This document shows positions 34,719-42,869 of a stretch of 45,161 nt of DNA, one piece after another. The notes below the pieces were generated by a model, which was not told where the DNA came from, did not search any database, and saw only the letters and a program-made list of their open reading frames with translations. The position numbers were made by a program, and so were the translations under genes. This DNA comes from Planctomycetota bacterium (GTDB lineage: Bacteria > Planctomycetota > UBA11346). How positions within the stretch are numbered: the first letter of the stretch is position 1; each line of letters starts with the position of its first letter. The DNA lies in NCBI GenBank assembly GCA_028280785.1, contig JANQLF010000313.1:1-45161 (forward strand), written 5' to 3'.

Positions 34719-36161
34719 ATGATGAAACCAAATATCCTTATCATCTACACCGACCAACAACGCTTTGATACATTGGGTTGTAATGGTAATCCCCTCATAC
34801 AAACCCCAAACATTGATGCGCTTGCCACTAATGGCTGCAATTACTTAGACGCACATGTTTCCTGTCCGATATGCGTTCCATCACGAGTTGGCATGTTTAC
34901 AGGGCAATGGGGTATTCAGAGCGGATCTACCAATAATAGCGGAGCATCATTTTTACAAAACAAACATGACGATTTATTTCATCACTTAAAATCGCATCAC
35001 TACACCACTGCACTCATCGGTAAAAATCACTGCATCCCAAACGATCAATTAGACGAATACCTAGATTATCATACAACTGCCACCCATACGGCGATGGATA
35101 ACCCTCGAACAGACGATGAAAAAGCCATGTGTGAAGTGCGCAGCGATAAAATGCAAGCACCGATAGCTGAAGAACCAACCCCAGCACAGGCAAGCATTAC
35201 CAATTGGTGTGCAGATGCATGCATTGAATATTTACAAGAAGATCGTGATAAACCATTCTGCTGTTGGCTCAGCATTCCTGATCCACATCCACCCTACATG
35301 GTCTGTGAACCCTATGCCTCTATGTATGACAATGTCGATGTACCTGGCCCCGTATGGCGCGAAGGAGAAATGGACAATAAACCTGCACGCCAACGCATCG
35401 CTGTAGAATTAGATCGCTTTAGCGGTCAATACCCTGAGCCCAACGATATTATTCAACTGCGTAAAACGTATTGGGGCATGGTCAGCCAAATTGACGACGC
35501 GATTGGCCGCGTCATCGACACATTAGAACAGACTCAACAATTAGATAATACTATTATTATTTACACGAGTGACCACGGTGATTACATGGGTGATCATCGC
35601 CTAATTCGCAAGGGAGTTGATTGCTATAGTGCTACAACGCACGTACCGATGATTTGGCATTGGTCAAATAAGATCAAACACTATCGCGGCGACGCACAAA
35701 TGTCGAACACCGACATTTATCCAACACTCTGTGAATTAGTTGATATTCCATGCCCTGACTCCGTACAAGGCAAAAGTCATGCAGCATTTTTAACAGGCGA
35801 TGATGCACATGTTCATGAATACATTTTTAGTCATCACGGAGATCCGGGGCAACCATTGCAAGATATTCCCGCAACAAAACGTGAAGAGCTCATTCATGAT
35901 CCCCACAATAATTTTTTATTATCAAGAGATTGGTACAGCGGTCATTGCTTCGCCATCCGTAATAAACAGTGGTCTTACATGATGACGCCTGGTGATGTCG
36001 ATGAATTATATGATCGCAATAAAGACCCAAATGAGTTAACTAATTTGGCTTCAGACCCACAATATGCCGCGACCATTAATGATTTGCGCGAGCGTTTAAT
36101 TAACTGGGTTCAAGAAAGCAATGCTGAATTAATGAGCCTGTCGCCAAGCACTGGGTGTTAA
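34719..36161 (+). CDS. Type I sulfatase (formylglycine-dependent)
   Basis: A 480-residue family S1 sulfatase that hydrolyses a sulfate ester. The signature CPICVPSRVGMFTGQ carries the Cys (C52) that a formylglycine-generating enzyme converts to the active aldehyde. Other family blocks are NILIIYTDQQRFDTLG with calcium ligands at D12, LIGKNHC, CCWLSIPDPHPPYMV, and YTSDHGDYMGDHRLIRKG. No signal peptide is present, so it appears cytoplasmic, unlike many polysaccharide sulfatases. This suggests a small imported substrate. The modifying enzyme is not in this window. The 3' end overlaps the convergent AraC gene by 33 bases. Confidence 0.94.
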   Translation: MMKPNILIIYTDQQRFDTLGCNGNPLIQTPNIDALATNGCNYLDAHVSCPICVPSRVGMFTGQWGIQSGSTNNSGASFLQNKHDDLFHHLKSHHYTTALIGKNHCIPNDQLDEYLDYHTTATHTAMDNPRTDDEKAMCEVRSDKMQAPIAEEPTPAQASITNWCADACIEYLQEDRDKPFCCWLSIPDPHPPYMVCEPYASMYDNVDVPGPVWREGEMDNKPARQRIAVELDRFSGQYPEPNDIIQLRKTYWGMVSQIDDAIGRVIDTLEQTQQLDNTIIIYTSDHGDYMGDHRLIRKGVDCYSATTHVPMIWHWSNKIKHYRGDAQMSNTDIYPTLCELVDIPCPDSVQGKSHAAFLTGDDAHVHEYIFSHHGDPGQPLQDIPATKREELIHDPHNNFLLSRDWYSGHCFAIRNKQWSYMMTPGDVDELYDRNKDPNELTNLASDPQYAATINDLRERLINWVQESNAELMSLSPSTGC

Positions 36162-36893
36162 ACCGATTACTTGCTTAAATACGCGAGTAAAACTTTGCGG
36201 ATGTCCGAAACCACAGGATTCAGCTATTGCAGCAATACTCTCATCACTTTGCTGTAATAACACGCAGGCCTGACCTACTCGTTCTTGTTGAATAAACTGT
36301 AACGGTGTTTTCTCTAGATGCTGTTGAAATACATGAAACAGGTTGCGCTCGCTTGTTAGCAATAATTCAGAGAGTTGTGCCACATCAAAATTTGCATCAC
36401 TAGCATGTTGTGCAATAAACTGATGCGCCACATCAATTAATTCCGGTCGATCTGCTTGCGCATCTTGCCAAGCCTGAACTTCTGAAATTAAACGATCATA
36501 CCAAAGGCGTGCTTGCAGTGCATCAACTGGTTCTTTTGCATATTTTGTTAATTGTTCTTCTGCCCAACAACAAGCAGCATGCGCATCACGCCACGCACAA
36601 AAACGCGGCAAACGTAATTTTCCGTGCCGTTGCATACGAAAACGAAAAACAATCGTACGATAGCGTGTATTGGTACGAATACGCTTACGCTCCTCGGGAT
36701 AACGCCAGTTCATCCAACCAGACTTCAATGCATGCCACTCACCATCAAACCACCACTCACCTTCTCCAGAAACGACTAAAGCAACGGTCTGCATATCTGG
36801 CTCAAGCAAGCCTAACGTTGTTCGTAATTTATACGGACTTTTAAATTCCTGGACGACCGCACTACGAGGAAGCGGCGTATCGCGTATGTGCAT
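36129..36893 (-). CDS. AraC-family transcription regulator 2
   Basis: A 254-residue AraC/XylS regulator. A cupin-like N-terminal domain (VALVVSGEGEWWFDGEWHAL) senses a ligand. The C-terminal domain has helix-turn-helix segments VAQLSELLLTSERNLFHVFQ and IAAIAESCGFGHPQSFTRVF with the ending KQVIGLTPSAWRQAH. It overlaps the sulfatase gene tail-to-tail by 33 bases. Together with regulator 1 it brackets the PhyH-like and sulfatase genes, so it may tune the same pathway or another one. A palindrome sits directly upstream of its start and may be autoregulatory. Confidence 0.9.
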   Translation of the reverse strand: MHIRDTPLPRSAVVQEFKSPYKLRTTLGLLEPDMQTVALVVSGEGEWWFDGEWHALKSGWMNWRYPEERKRIRTNTRYRTIVFRFRMQRHGKLRLPRFCAWRDAHAACCWAEEQLTKYAKEPVDALQARLWYDRLISEVQAWQDAQADRPELIDVAHQFIAQHASDANFDVAQLSELLLTSERNLFHVFQQHLEKTPLQFIQQERVGQACVLLQQSDESIAAIAESCGFGHPQSFTRVFKQVIGLTPSAWRQAH

Positions 36894-36911
36894 GTAATTA
36901 AGTATAATTAC
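36894..36911. promoter_or_regulatory. Palindrome abutting the AraC 2 start codon
   Basis: GTAATTA (36894-36900) and TAATTAC (36905-36911) form a 7-base inverted repeat around AGTA, directly upstream of the start codon of AraC regulator 2. There is no clear Shine-Dalgarno sequence there. It could be a repressor site or simply AT-rich sequence. Confidence 0.3.
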
Positions 36912-36945
36912 TTATTTGAGATGCTCTAGCATATAAAACTTGGCT

Positions 36946-37884
36946 TTACGGCGTTTTGTCTTTTTGCATCTGAATATGAGCGCTGCCATATGCTGGGCAA
37001 TAAAAGTGAGCATCAAATTGTTGCCAATCTTTACTAAATTTTCCATTCAATACTCCATAAGTTAGATACTTATCCTCTTTTTCCATTTTGTAAGCAACAA
37101 ACATAGCCAATTCTCGACGTGATGGAATCCAACGCATCGGAATACAAGAACAGCTTTTTACCGCAGACCATTTACTTTCTTTAACACGACCTGCATCAAA
37201 TGTCATTTCAAATAAATAAGGATCAGAACCGGGAGATTTTCGATGTGTAATCACCACCGGTACGCTCCAACGGCCATTCACCTGCTTTGGTAACTGAATG
37301 TGTTTTTTCTCAAGTTTAAAAGAGCCGCGATCCTTGCCATGCACATAAGCACCGGAAAATGTATGAAGATCTTCTGAAAATTTTCCTTGTAAATAAACAG
37401 CCTCTTTCTTAGGCGGTTTTACCTGCCCGGTCACTGCACTTTTTCTTTCTGTCCCTGGAATCGGATAGTAACAACTCATCGTTAATTGCTGCTTCTTCTT
37501 ATTAAAATTCGTTAAGCGTATTTCTTTAATTTCTTTAAAAAAGGCGGCCTTTACCATTTTGCCACTGACATGCATCGACCACGGAGCCGTTTGCTTGTTC
37601 GCCGATTCAGACCGACCAGACCAATCCCCTGCCAACATTTGTTCAGGACCATCGTGAAATCCCTGTAAGCCTAGCACATGGAAAGTAATAATATCTGCTC
37701 GGCGCATACGAATCAAACTGCTTGAGCCAGCGCTCAAGCCGCCAAATGTTATATATTTTCTATCTGCACTGACCATTGGACGAACATCAAGCACCTGACC
37801 AGCATTCATCACGTTTATCTGTGGGTCGAGTTGCTCTGCAGCGAGACATGTAGACAGAATCAGAAGCATTAATGCGCTAAACAT
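36946..37884 (-). CDS. Secreted protein of unknown function with 'VSADRKY' motif
   Basis: A 312-residue exported protein, not assigned to a named family. The N-terminus MFSALMLLILSTCLA is a signal peptide. The following VLDVRPMVSADRKYITFGGL resembles the V(R/T)PxVSADRRY motif found in many exported planctomycete-type and secretin-associated proteins. The rest is beta-rich, with repeated short strands and Lys-rich turns (for example VYLQGKFSEDLHTFSGAYVH and YGVLNGKFSKDWQQFDAHFY). The latter two look like internal repeats of one unit. It ends QMQKDKTP. No neighbour suggests a role. Confidence 0.65.
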   Translation of the reverse strand: MFSALMLLILSTCLAAEQLDPQINVMNAGQVLDVRPMVSADRKYITFGGLSAGSSSLIRMRRADIITFHVLGLQGFHDGPEQMLAGDWSGRSESANKQTAPWSMHVSGKMVKAAFFKEIKEIRLTNFNKKKQQLTMSCYYPIPGTERKSAVTGQVKPPKKEAVYLQGKFSEDLHTFSGAYVHGKDRGSFKLEKKHIQLPKQVNGRWSVPVVITHRKSPGSDPYLFEMTFDAGRVKESKWSAVKSCSCIPMRWIPSRRELAMFVAYKMEKEDKYLTYGVLNGKFSKDWQQFDAHFYCPAYGSAHIQMQKDKTP

Positions 37885-38216
37885 AGGCGAAGTATCTGAT
37901 TGGGGCTTTCGCTAATCAAGATGAATATGGATCAAAAGCCTTACCTTAAAATAACCAAGTAACACCAAGTGCTCTTCGTCAATTAGTGCGTCCCTTATTG
38001 ACATCGTTCTACATTAAAATTTCCACACGCCCTGGATATTTTCTACAATTACCTCCAGCTACCAATCTTCTAAAGGGCATACTCATGCGACATATTTAGC
38101 AGCATATGACAGAAACGTCATGACAATCACGCCTCCAATCCATATGAATCATTTCACATGAAATCCATAAATACTTGTAAATTAACTACTTACTATATTT
38201 AACCCGTGTGCCAACT

Positions 38217-38233
38217 TTGGTGCTTCGTTTGCT
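38217..38233 (+). promoter_or_regulatory. Possible sigma-54 promoter of the CheX-like gene
   Basis: TTGG at 38217-38220 and TTGCT at 38229-38233 place GG and GC exactly 10 bases apart, the -24/-12 layout of RpoN promoters, though the middle of the -24 box (TGCT rather than CACG) is off consensus. Transcription would start about 26 bases before the ATG. The rest of the 385-base gap at 37885-38269 holds no gene I can see. Confidence 0.35.
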
Positions 38234-38269
38234 CATTCATATCGAAACCCAAGAGGGAAAGGAAATACG

Positions 38270-38854
38270 ATGAAGCTCCTACGAAATCCAAAAGAAGATG
38301 CCGAAGAAAAAAGACTGCAAGATTGCGGTATCGCCAAAGCATTACGCACCGCCGTTCTAGAAACTTTTGAGGGCTATGGTCTGTTCAATCGGCCAGTCGG
38401 CGTCGAAGACTTGCCACCTGTTTCCAAACGCGGCGTCAAGTGGTCATGCATCACTGTCGAAGACCCACTGCCCGGTCAATTCGTCATGCTCATGCCACGC
38501 CAGCTCCAGCAGGAAGTTTACCTACGCATGCTGTTTGGTGATGATAGCGATCCATTTGCCACCACTGATTTACTCGATGTGCAACTAGAATTAACTAACG
38601 TTTTGGTTGGTCGAGCCATGAATATATTAATCGGTGGTAATGATGCTCCAAAAATGACTTTGCCACAAACCGGGTCTGATGTACCTGATGTACGCCGAGG
38701 CACATGGAAACCTTACGCCTATGAAGTCAGCAATTCATGGATCTTATTTTTCATTCGTGGAAAAAGTGTTCTCGAATTTGGCAACATGAGCATCAGTACC
38801 ATGATTAAAAAGAGCGGCTTTTTAGCGTCGGTTAATATCGCCAAAGCCAGCTAA
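38270..38854 (+). CDS. CheX/CheC-like protein
   Basis: A 194-residue soluble protein. The central block LLDVQLELTNVLVGRAMNIL, followed by the APKMTLPQTG segment, resembles the CheX/CheC phosphatase core, in which an E..N pair sits in a helix before a beta-strand with conserved Pro. Here the pattern is E-L-T-N. CheX and CheC dephosphorylate CheY-type receivers. No chemotaxis or flagellar gene is nearby, so it may act on one of the hybrid kinases' receivers or on a distant partner. That is inference. The ATG has an AAAGGAAATACG ribosome-binding site. An inverted repeat with T-run follows the gene. Confidence 0.6.
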   Translation: MKLLRNPKEDAEEKRLQDCGIAKALRTAVLETFEGYGLFNRPVGVEDLPPVSKRGVKWSCITVEDPLPGQFVMLMPRQLQQEVYLRMLFGDDSDPFATTDLLDVQLELTNVLVGRAMNILIGGNDAPKMTLPQTGSDVPDVRRGTWKPYAYEVSNSWILFFIRGKSVLEFGNMSISTMIKKSGFLASVNIAKAS

Positions 38855-38876
38855 CCAACAATAGTATATATAACTA

Positions 38877-38946
38877 GGCACTCTTAACCCGCTCAACATA
38901 CTTGTAGCAGCCATCATCAATTCCTAGGGTTAAGGGTGCCGTTTTT
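38877..38946 (+). terminator. Long-loop hairpin with T-run after the CheX-like gene
   Basis: GGCACTCTTAACCC (38877-38890) pairs with GGGTTAAGGGTGCC (38927-38940) with one G-T wobble, and GTTTTT follows at 38941-38946. The loop is about 36 bases. I considered an integron attC site because of the long loop, but the core sites do not match, so a terminator is the better reading. Confidence 0.6.
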
Positions 38947-38957
38947 ATAATAACACA

Positions 38958-39503
38958 TTAATCAATCTGAAAACCTATCGGCTCTTTTTCATTTTCAGAC
39001 TCCAAACTCGCATCACGCATCTGTTTAATCACGCGTAAAATAACCGAAATCGAACGCGCCTGCTTGCGCTGTGATTGCTCACCATAATCCAAACGCCGCT
39101 CTATTTCTTGGACGCGCCGTGCCAAAAGAAGATCTGTCTCCTGTGTTTTGCGCAAACGCACAAAGGTACGCATAATTTGGATGTTCACCGCAACGGCCTG
39201 CTTGCTATTTAAAACACTCGACAACATCGCCACACCCTGCTCAGTAAAGGCATAAGGATTATAGCGGCGCCCACCGTGCCCCGCATCAGCACCACGGCAG
39301 TTCGCATATTCCTCTTTGCTTAACTGAAACATAAAATCATCCGGAAAACGCTCCGCGTTACGACTCACCGCCCGATTCAAATGCTTGGTCTCTACAGCAT
39401 ATAACTGGGCTAAATCCTCATCCAATAGAACCCGCTTATCACGGATCAGATAGACCAGCCTCAACAAGGCCTCTTCCTGCAATTTTAGGCGATGTTTAGT
39501 CAT
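38958..39503 (-). CDS. ORF6N-domain protein
   Basis: A 181-residue protein with an N-terminal ORF6N domain (about residues 8-95): [48 protein letters not shown]. This is followed by the common companion segment [20 protein letters not shown] and a helical C-terminus. ORF6N domains are related to KilA-N and are widespread in phage and mobile DNA as predicted DNA-binding modules. The cellular role is generally unknown. It marks the start of an accessory-looking stretch. A near-perfect hairpin sits in its upstream region at 39538-39562. Confidence 0.88.
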   Translation of the reverse strand: MTKHRLKLQEEALLRLVYLIRDKRVLLDEDLAQLYAVETKHLNRAVSRNAERFPDDFMFQLSKEEYANCRGADAGHGGRRYNPYAFTEQGVAMLSSVLNSKQAVAVNIQIMRTFVRLRKTQETDLLLARRVQEIERRLDYGEQSQRKQARSISVILRVIKQMRDASLESENEKEPIGFQID

Positions 39504-39537
39504 AACTACTTTTTACATAAAATGTTATAGAGCAAAC

Positions 39538-39562
39538 TTGAGGTACCAATGTGGAACCTCAA
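39538..39562. repeat. Hairpin upstream of the ORF6N gene
   Basis: TTGAGGTACC (39538-39547) pairs with GGAACCTCAA (39553-39562), nine of ten positions, around AATGT. It is 35 bases upstream of the ORF6N start. It could be an operator for that DNA-binding protein or a structured leader. No known motif was recognised. Confidence 0.4.
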
Positions 39563-39706
39563 CGCACAAACGAAGGCTATAGGTGCTTAATAATGAGTTT
39601 ATATAAACCCATTAAAGCCTGTAAATATTTTCGCTTCAGTTTCCACCTAGATATATTAAACATGTGTATAAACATTACATTATAAAACGATTGAAAAGGG
39701 TACAAC

Positions 39707-40102
39707 ATGAACCAAGAAGAGAGAACTACCACTACACCAAAAGAATCTCCATACGATGTTTTTTTAAATCGAAGTTGCCAGTTAATCACCGTTATGCTCT
39801 TTGGTAGTAGTTCGATGATTATATGGATGGTCAGTAACCACATGTTGGAAGACCCAGCAACAACAAACACACTAGCCATTAAAGCTTTATGGATTACAGG
39901 CATTTTAGGATTTGTTTTTGCCCTCGCAGTAATACTCGCACCCATCTCGCAATTAATACACGGGAAAAATGCAAAACACGATTTCTGGGATTCAGCCGCT
40001 TACAATATTGGATTTATAGTGCTCTATTTCCTCACAGCTTGGGTGATGGCTTCATTTTCGGTATTTACCGGAGCGGGGATAATTAGGGCGTTTTACGGGT
40101 GA
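39707..40102 (+). CDS. Small polytopic membrane protein, unknown
   Basis: A 131-residue predicted membrane protein with three or four hydrophobic segments: LITVMLFGSSSMIIWMV near residue 25, ALWITGILGFVFALAVIL near 65, and IGFIVLYFLTAWVMASFSVF near 105. It is not recognised. The ATG has an AAAGGGTACAAC ribosome-binding region. The upstream 200 bases are AT-rich and include the hairpin at 39538 and a 12-base palindrome GTTTATATAAAC at 39597-39608. Confidence 0.65.
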   Translation: MNQEERTTTTPKESPYDVFLNRSCQLITVMLFGSSSMIIWMVSNHMLEDPATTNTLAIKALWITGILGFVFALAVILAPISQLIHGKNAKHDFWDSAAYNIGFIVLYFLTAWVMASFSVFTGAGIIRAFYG

Positions 40103-40179
40103 GAGCTGAGTACAAAAAAGCCGTTTATTTAATGCTTAAACGATAAATGCATCCTTATTTCCAAATTATTTAACATCTT

Positions 40180-40878
40180 TTATTGATCTGCCTTAGGTGG
40201 AACACCTAATATAATTTTTTCAGGAACTAATTCGTCAGAATTTATTTCAACAATTTTACTCCAATCATCATAACAATTGCGATAAGAAATCAGCGACTGA
40301 GCCACTGTCAACGCCAACTGTGTTTCAAGTGAAGCGGTAGCTTGATCTCCGTCAGCGTTTGGTGCATTTTTATACGCATATAATGCGTAAAGAATCTGAC
40401 GCTCGGCGATTACTTTCGGATGACTAAAGTAACCTAAACTACCATGCCCAGGCCAGGCATTATGCGGGTATTGCTTACGCAAGGCATCTACTCGCTGTTT
40501 CTGCTCATCTATAAGCTTATTAAGACGAACAGGATCTTTCGGATAGAGACCTGGCTGGATTTTTAGCTCATTATCCGCTGGCAATCCACCAAGAGACCGC
40601 AACTGCTCCAACACCACTTCTAACGAAGGTTCAGATATAGTAGATAGACTTTTGCGAACCTCTTCGACTGTAACCTCCTCGCCTATTAATCGCGCACGCC
40701 AGGCCAAAAAAGCCATTAATTCATTTCTCTGACGCGACTGTTCTTCCAACTCTGTTATTCTTTGCTGGACAAGTTGCATCTCTGCAAGATGCTCTTTTTC
40801 GGTTGTTTGAGCATCTTGCCATTGCCAGCAAAGCCCAACACCTGCAGTCAAAATAATAACAATCACAAATATCCTCAT
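40180..40878 (-). CDS. Signal-anchored coiled-coil protein, unknown
   Basis: A 232-residue protein with an N-terminal hydrophobic anchor (IFVIVIILTAGVGLCWQW), so it is probably exported or anchored facing the periplasm. A coiled-coil-like helix follows at about residues 23-55 (EKEHLAEMQLVQQRITELEE), then a second charged helix region around LNKLIDEQKQRVDALRKQYP. The C-terminal half is helical. It has a strong TAGGAGGCTGAT ribosome-binding site. The family is not recognised. Confidence 0.65.
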   Translation of the reverse strand: MRIFVIVIILTAGVGLCWQWQDAQTTEKEHLAEMQLVQQRITELEEQSRQRNELMAFLAWRARLIGEEVTVEEVRKSLSTISEPSLEVVLEQLRSLGGLPADNELKIQPGLYPKDPVRLNKLIDEQKQRVDALRKQYPHNAWPGHGSLGYFSHPKVIAERQILYALYAYKNAPNADGDQATASLETQLALTVAQSLISYRNCYDDWSKIVEINSDELVPEKIILGVPPKADQ

Positions 40879-41195
40879 ATCAGCCTCCTATTACTCCTAA
40901 CGCGCCCAGTCACTTATAGTTCAGGCTATTAAACCTAATACCTTAATTTTGTATGCTGAGAGTTAAGTTCCCATTTTTTCAATTGCCAGTGTATTTCGGA
41001 TAAATTGAGTCATCCGTCGATGATGCCGATTCTGGGGAGAACTAGCGTATTTCCTTTTTCATATACTTAATTTCTTTGGCGCATTTATCAAAACCCTGAA
41101 TATGTTTGCCCCTTGGTGTCCAGTGAACTTTTAATAATTTTTCGAAAGATATGTGTGTCTACTTTTTTAATTTTACAATAATCGACATAATTTCT
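40879..41195. other. 317-base gap with no supported gene
   Basis: AT-rich intergenic DNA between two minus-strand genes. I see no ORF with a start and ribosome-binding site, no strong hairpin and no RNA gene. The reading frame of the upstream lipoprotein gene continues past its TAG for about 36 codons before another stop, which may be a chance or a remnant of a longer C-terminus. Confidence 0.5.
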
Positions 41196-41951
41196 CTATA
41201 ACTCTTCGTAGGACTCAATACTTCTCTTAATCTTTGCATGAAGAGATGAGAATGCCGCATCCACTTTTACAAATCTAGAGACATCAAAAATTCTCTCATC
41301 ATTCATTCGTTTCGCCTTAACCATAGCCGTCAATCGCCAGTGTATTTCTCCTGGCTTTCTGCAAACTATTAATAGCTCAAAACTCAACACCACATCTTTC
41401 CATTTTTCACCCCTGCCCTTCAGCGGTAATGTGTCGTATTTCAACTCTCCTCTAATAGACAATATAGCCGCATCATGTTTCAAATTATAGTTTGATTTGC
41501 GTAATTCTATCAACAATTCTTTAAATATCTTATCAGCATGATCTTTTGTTGTTAATCTATTAAACTCTCCTAAATTAGATGCGATTTGGTATCCTTCGTC
41601 CAGATTCCACAATTTACTGTATTTGATTAGCTTCTTGTTATACTGCCGTTCACGCCAATGTTTACCATTATAACTTGAAGCACTCGCATAGCTCATCTCA
41701 TGCACACCACTAAACAGTACACCAAACTCTGTACCACCAGCCAATCCTAAATCTCTATAATACGCCCTACAATACTCTTCATATTCTTCTTTCTCACGAG
41801 CCGCTTTTCCAAGAATATAACTACCATAAATATCGGTAACCTTAACTAGGCCCGTTTTATGGACTTGACCATCGTTATTGAAATTTCTCATCCTCAGACT
41901 GCAGGATGAAAAAAATAATAACACAACAAAAAATGTAAAAATTAATCTCAT
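41196..41951 (-). CDS. Predicted lipoprotein, unknown
   Basis: A 251-residue predicted lipoprotein. The N-terminus RLIFTFFVVLLFFSSCSLRM contains a lipobox-like FSSC, so the Cys at residue 17 would be lipidated and the protein anchored in the periplasm or outer membrane. The mature part is Lys/Arg-rich with mixed helix and strand and no recognised domain. Its start codon overlaps the stop of the small membrane gene upstream (TAATG), so the two are translated together. A slightly longer protein is possible in relatives, since the frame stays open after the TAG. Confidence 0.72.
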   Translation of the reverse strand: MRLIFTFFVVLLFFSSCSLRMRNFNNDGQVHKTGLVKVTDIYGSYILGKAAREKEEYEEYCRAYYRDLGLAGGTEFGVLFSGVHEMSYASASSYNGKHWRERQYNKKLIKYSKLWNLDEGYQIASNLGEFNRLTTKDHADKIFKELLIELRKSNYNLKHDAAILSIRGELKYDTLPLKGRGEKWKDVVLSFELLIVCRKPGEIHWRLTAMVKAKRMNDERIFDVSRFVKVDAAFSSLHAKIKRSIESYEEL

Positions 41952-42157
41952 TATTGTGTAATTTCTTGTTGCGCCTCAACTTTAAAATAGTAGCCCAATA
42001 CAAACCCTACTGGTCCGAGAAGAAAATTTGCCTTGCCCATATACTCGAAAAACATACCTGGATCACCATCACCAAATAAGCTCCAACATAAAATAGATAA
42101 TAACACTATTGCATATAACCCTACAATAACTATTGCAATTAACTCACGAATCTTCAT
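41951..42157 (-). CDS. Small two-helix membrane protein, unknown
   Basis: A 68-residue protein with two membrane segments: IAIVIVGLYAIVLLSILCWSL, and YMGKANFLLGPVGFVLGYYF, ending KVEAQQEITQ. The ATG at 42157 is chosen because a TGGAGAAGAGC ribosome-binding site precedes it. A frame extension to 42193 lacks one. It overlaps the lipoprotein gene by one base and forms a two-gene unit with it. The pattern of short loop, two helices and charged C-terminus is found in many phage- and accessory-region proteins. No function is assigned. Confidence 0.65.
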   Translation of the reverse strand: MKIRELIAIVIVGLYAIVLLSILCWSLFGDGDPGMFFEYMGKANFLLGPVGFVLGYYFKVEAQQEITQ

Positions 42158-42290
42158 TGCTCTTCTCCATAACAGAGAAACTATTTTTTCCATATTAGAA
42201 TTTCAAGAGATTATGGCACAAATTAATTGTACCGTATCCAATGTGGTACACTAAATGCTCTGCGTATATAAGTCTAATAAATAAACAGCT

Positions 42291-42592
42291 TTATACTGTC
42301 GTAAACCCGCAGAGCACGAGGAGTCCGTGGCCGCTTTCGGGATCACCCTCTAAGAGCGTGACGCTGGCGGCGACTAAGCGGTCGCAGTCGCTAACGAGAT
42401 CGGGCATCGGCTGGGCCCGGTATGGTAGAACTCCGCAGCCCCGGCGCTTCACCGAGAAAGGCCACATACTCGGCACCCCCCGTCTGCGCAGGCTCTAATT
42501 CGACATGTATCGGCATGCCCAGTTTTTTCACTGTACCAACGCACAAACGCACGCGCGTCTTTGATGTTGAGGGCTAGGTGTTCGATTTGCAT
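42291..42592 (-). pseudogene. Decayed VOC (glyoxalase/bleomycin-resistance) family gene
   Basis: A GC-rich stretch in otherwise AT-rich surroundings. In one frame the minus strand begins MQIEHLALNIKDARAFVRWY, a textbook VOC-family start. After an A-run (42523-42528) the frame shifts, and the next frame continues LGMPIHVELEPAQTGGAEYV, then AFLGEAPGL. The third frame gives VSDCDRLVAASVTLLEGDPE, then SGHGLLVL, which resembles the C-terminal half of such proteins and ends in an early stop. At least one single-base insertion and one deletion are implied. It is a remnant of an acquired gene. Confidence 0.72.
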
Positions 42593-42667
42593 TTAAAATT
42601 CCTTAAGCCACATGCTAGTCTACTAATTAAAACTTGCATCATTTCTTGATTTTTCATAGTTCAACAT

Positions 42668-42850
42668 ATGTCAAAAATAACAAAACAGGACCTCGAAACT
42701 ATAATTGAAGATTTAATCATTAAAGGTGAACACATTCGCCCAGATGGCACAGTTTTAACCAAAAGTCATTTGCCTAATATTAGGAAACTTTATGATTTGC
42801 GCAAAGATGATGATAGACTAGGCATTGTTTCACAAAATATTGAGTTCTAA
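42668..42850 (+). CDS. Small hypothetical protein (60 residues)
   Basis: A 60-residue soluble, charged, mainly helical protein (SKITKQDLETIIEDLIIKGE, then LPNIRKLYDLRKDDDRLGIV). It is not recognised. It lacks a strong ribosome-binding site and is the only plus-strand gene in this part of the window, but its composition looks protein-like. It could be a fragment. Confidence 0.4.
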   Translation: MSKITKQDLETIIEDLIIKGEHIRPDGTVLTKSHLPNIRKLYDLRKDDDRLGIVSQNIEF

Positions 42851-42869
42851 ATCAATCGGACCTACAATC

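Noticed and set aside
38877..38940. Possible integron attC site (long inverted repeat after a cassette-like gene)
   Set aside because: The core sites do not fit RYYYAAC/GTTRRRY, no integrase is nearby, and a T-run follows the right arm, so a terminator explains it better.
39577..39945. A 122-residue minus-strand ORF with hydrophobic segments
   Set aside because: It lies antisense to the membrane protein gene at 39707-40102, which has the better start signal. Hydrophobicity is a mirror effect of the AT-rich sense strand.
40940..41190. Possible remnant coding region on the minus strand beyond the lipoprotein gene
   Set aside because: The open stretch has no start codon, no recognisable family and is broken by stops in each frame. 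I treat it as noncoding.
42241..42498. An 85-residue plus-strand ORF over the GC-rich island
   Set aside because: It is antisense to the VOC pseudogene fragments, has an Arg/Pro/Ser-rich shadow-like composition and lacks a ribosome-binding site.
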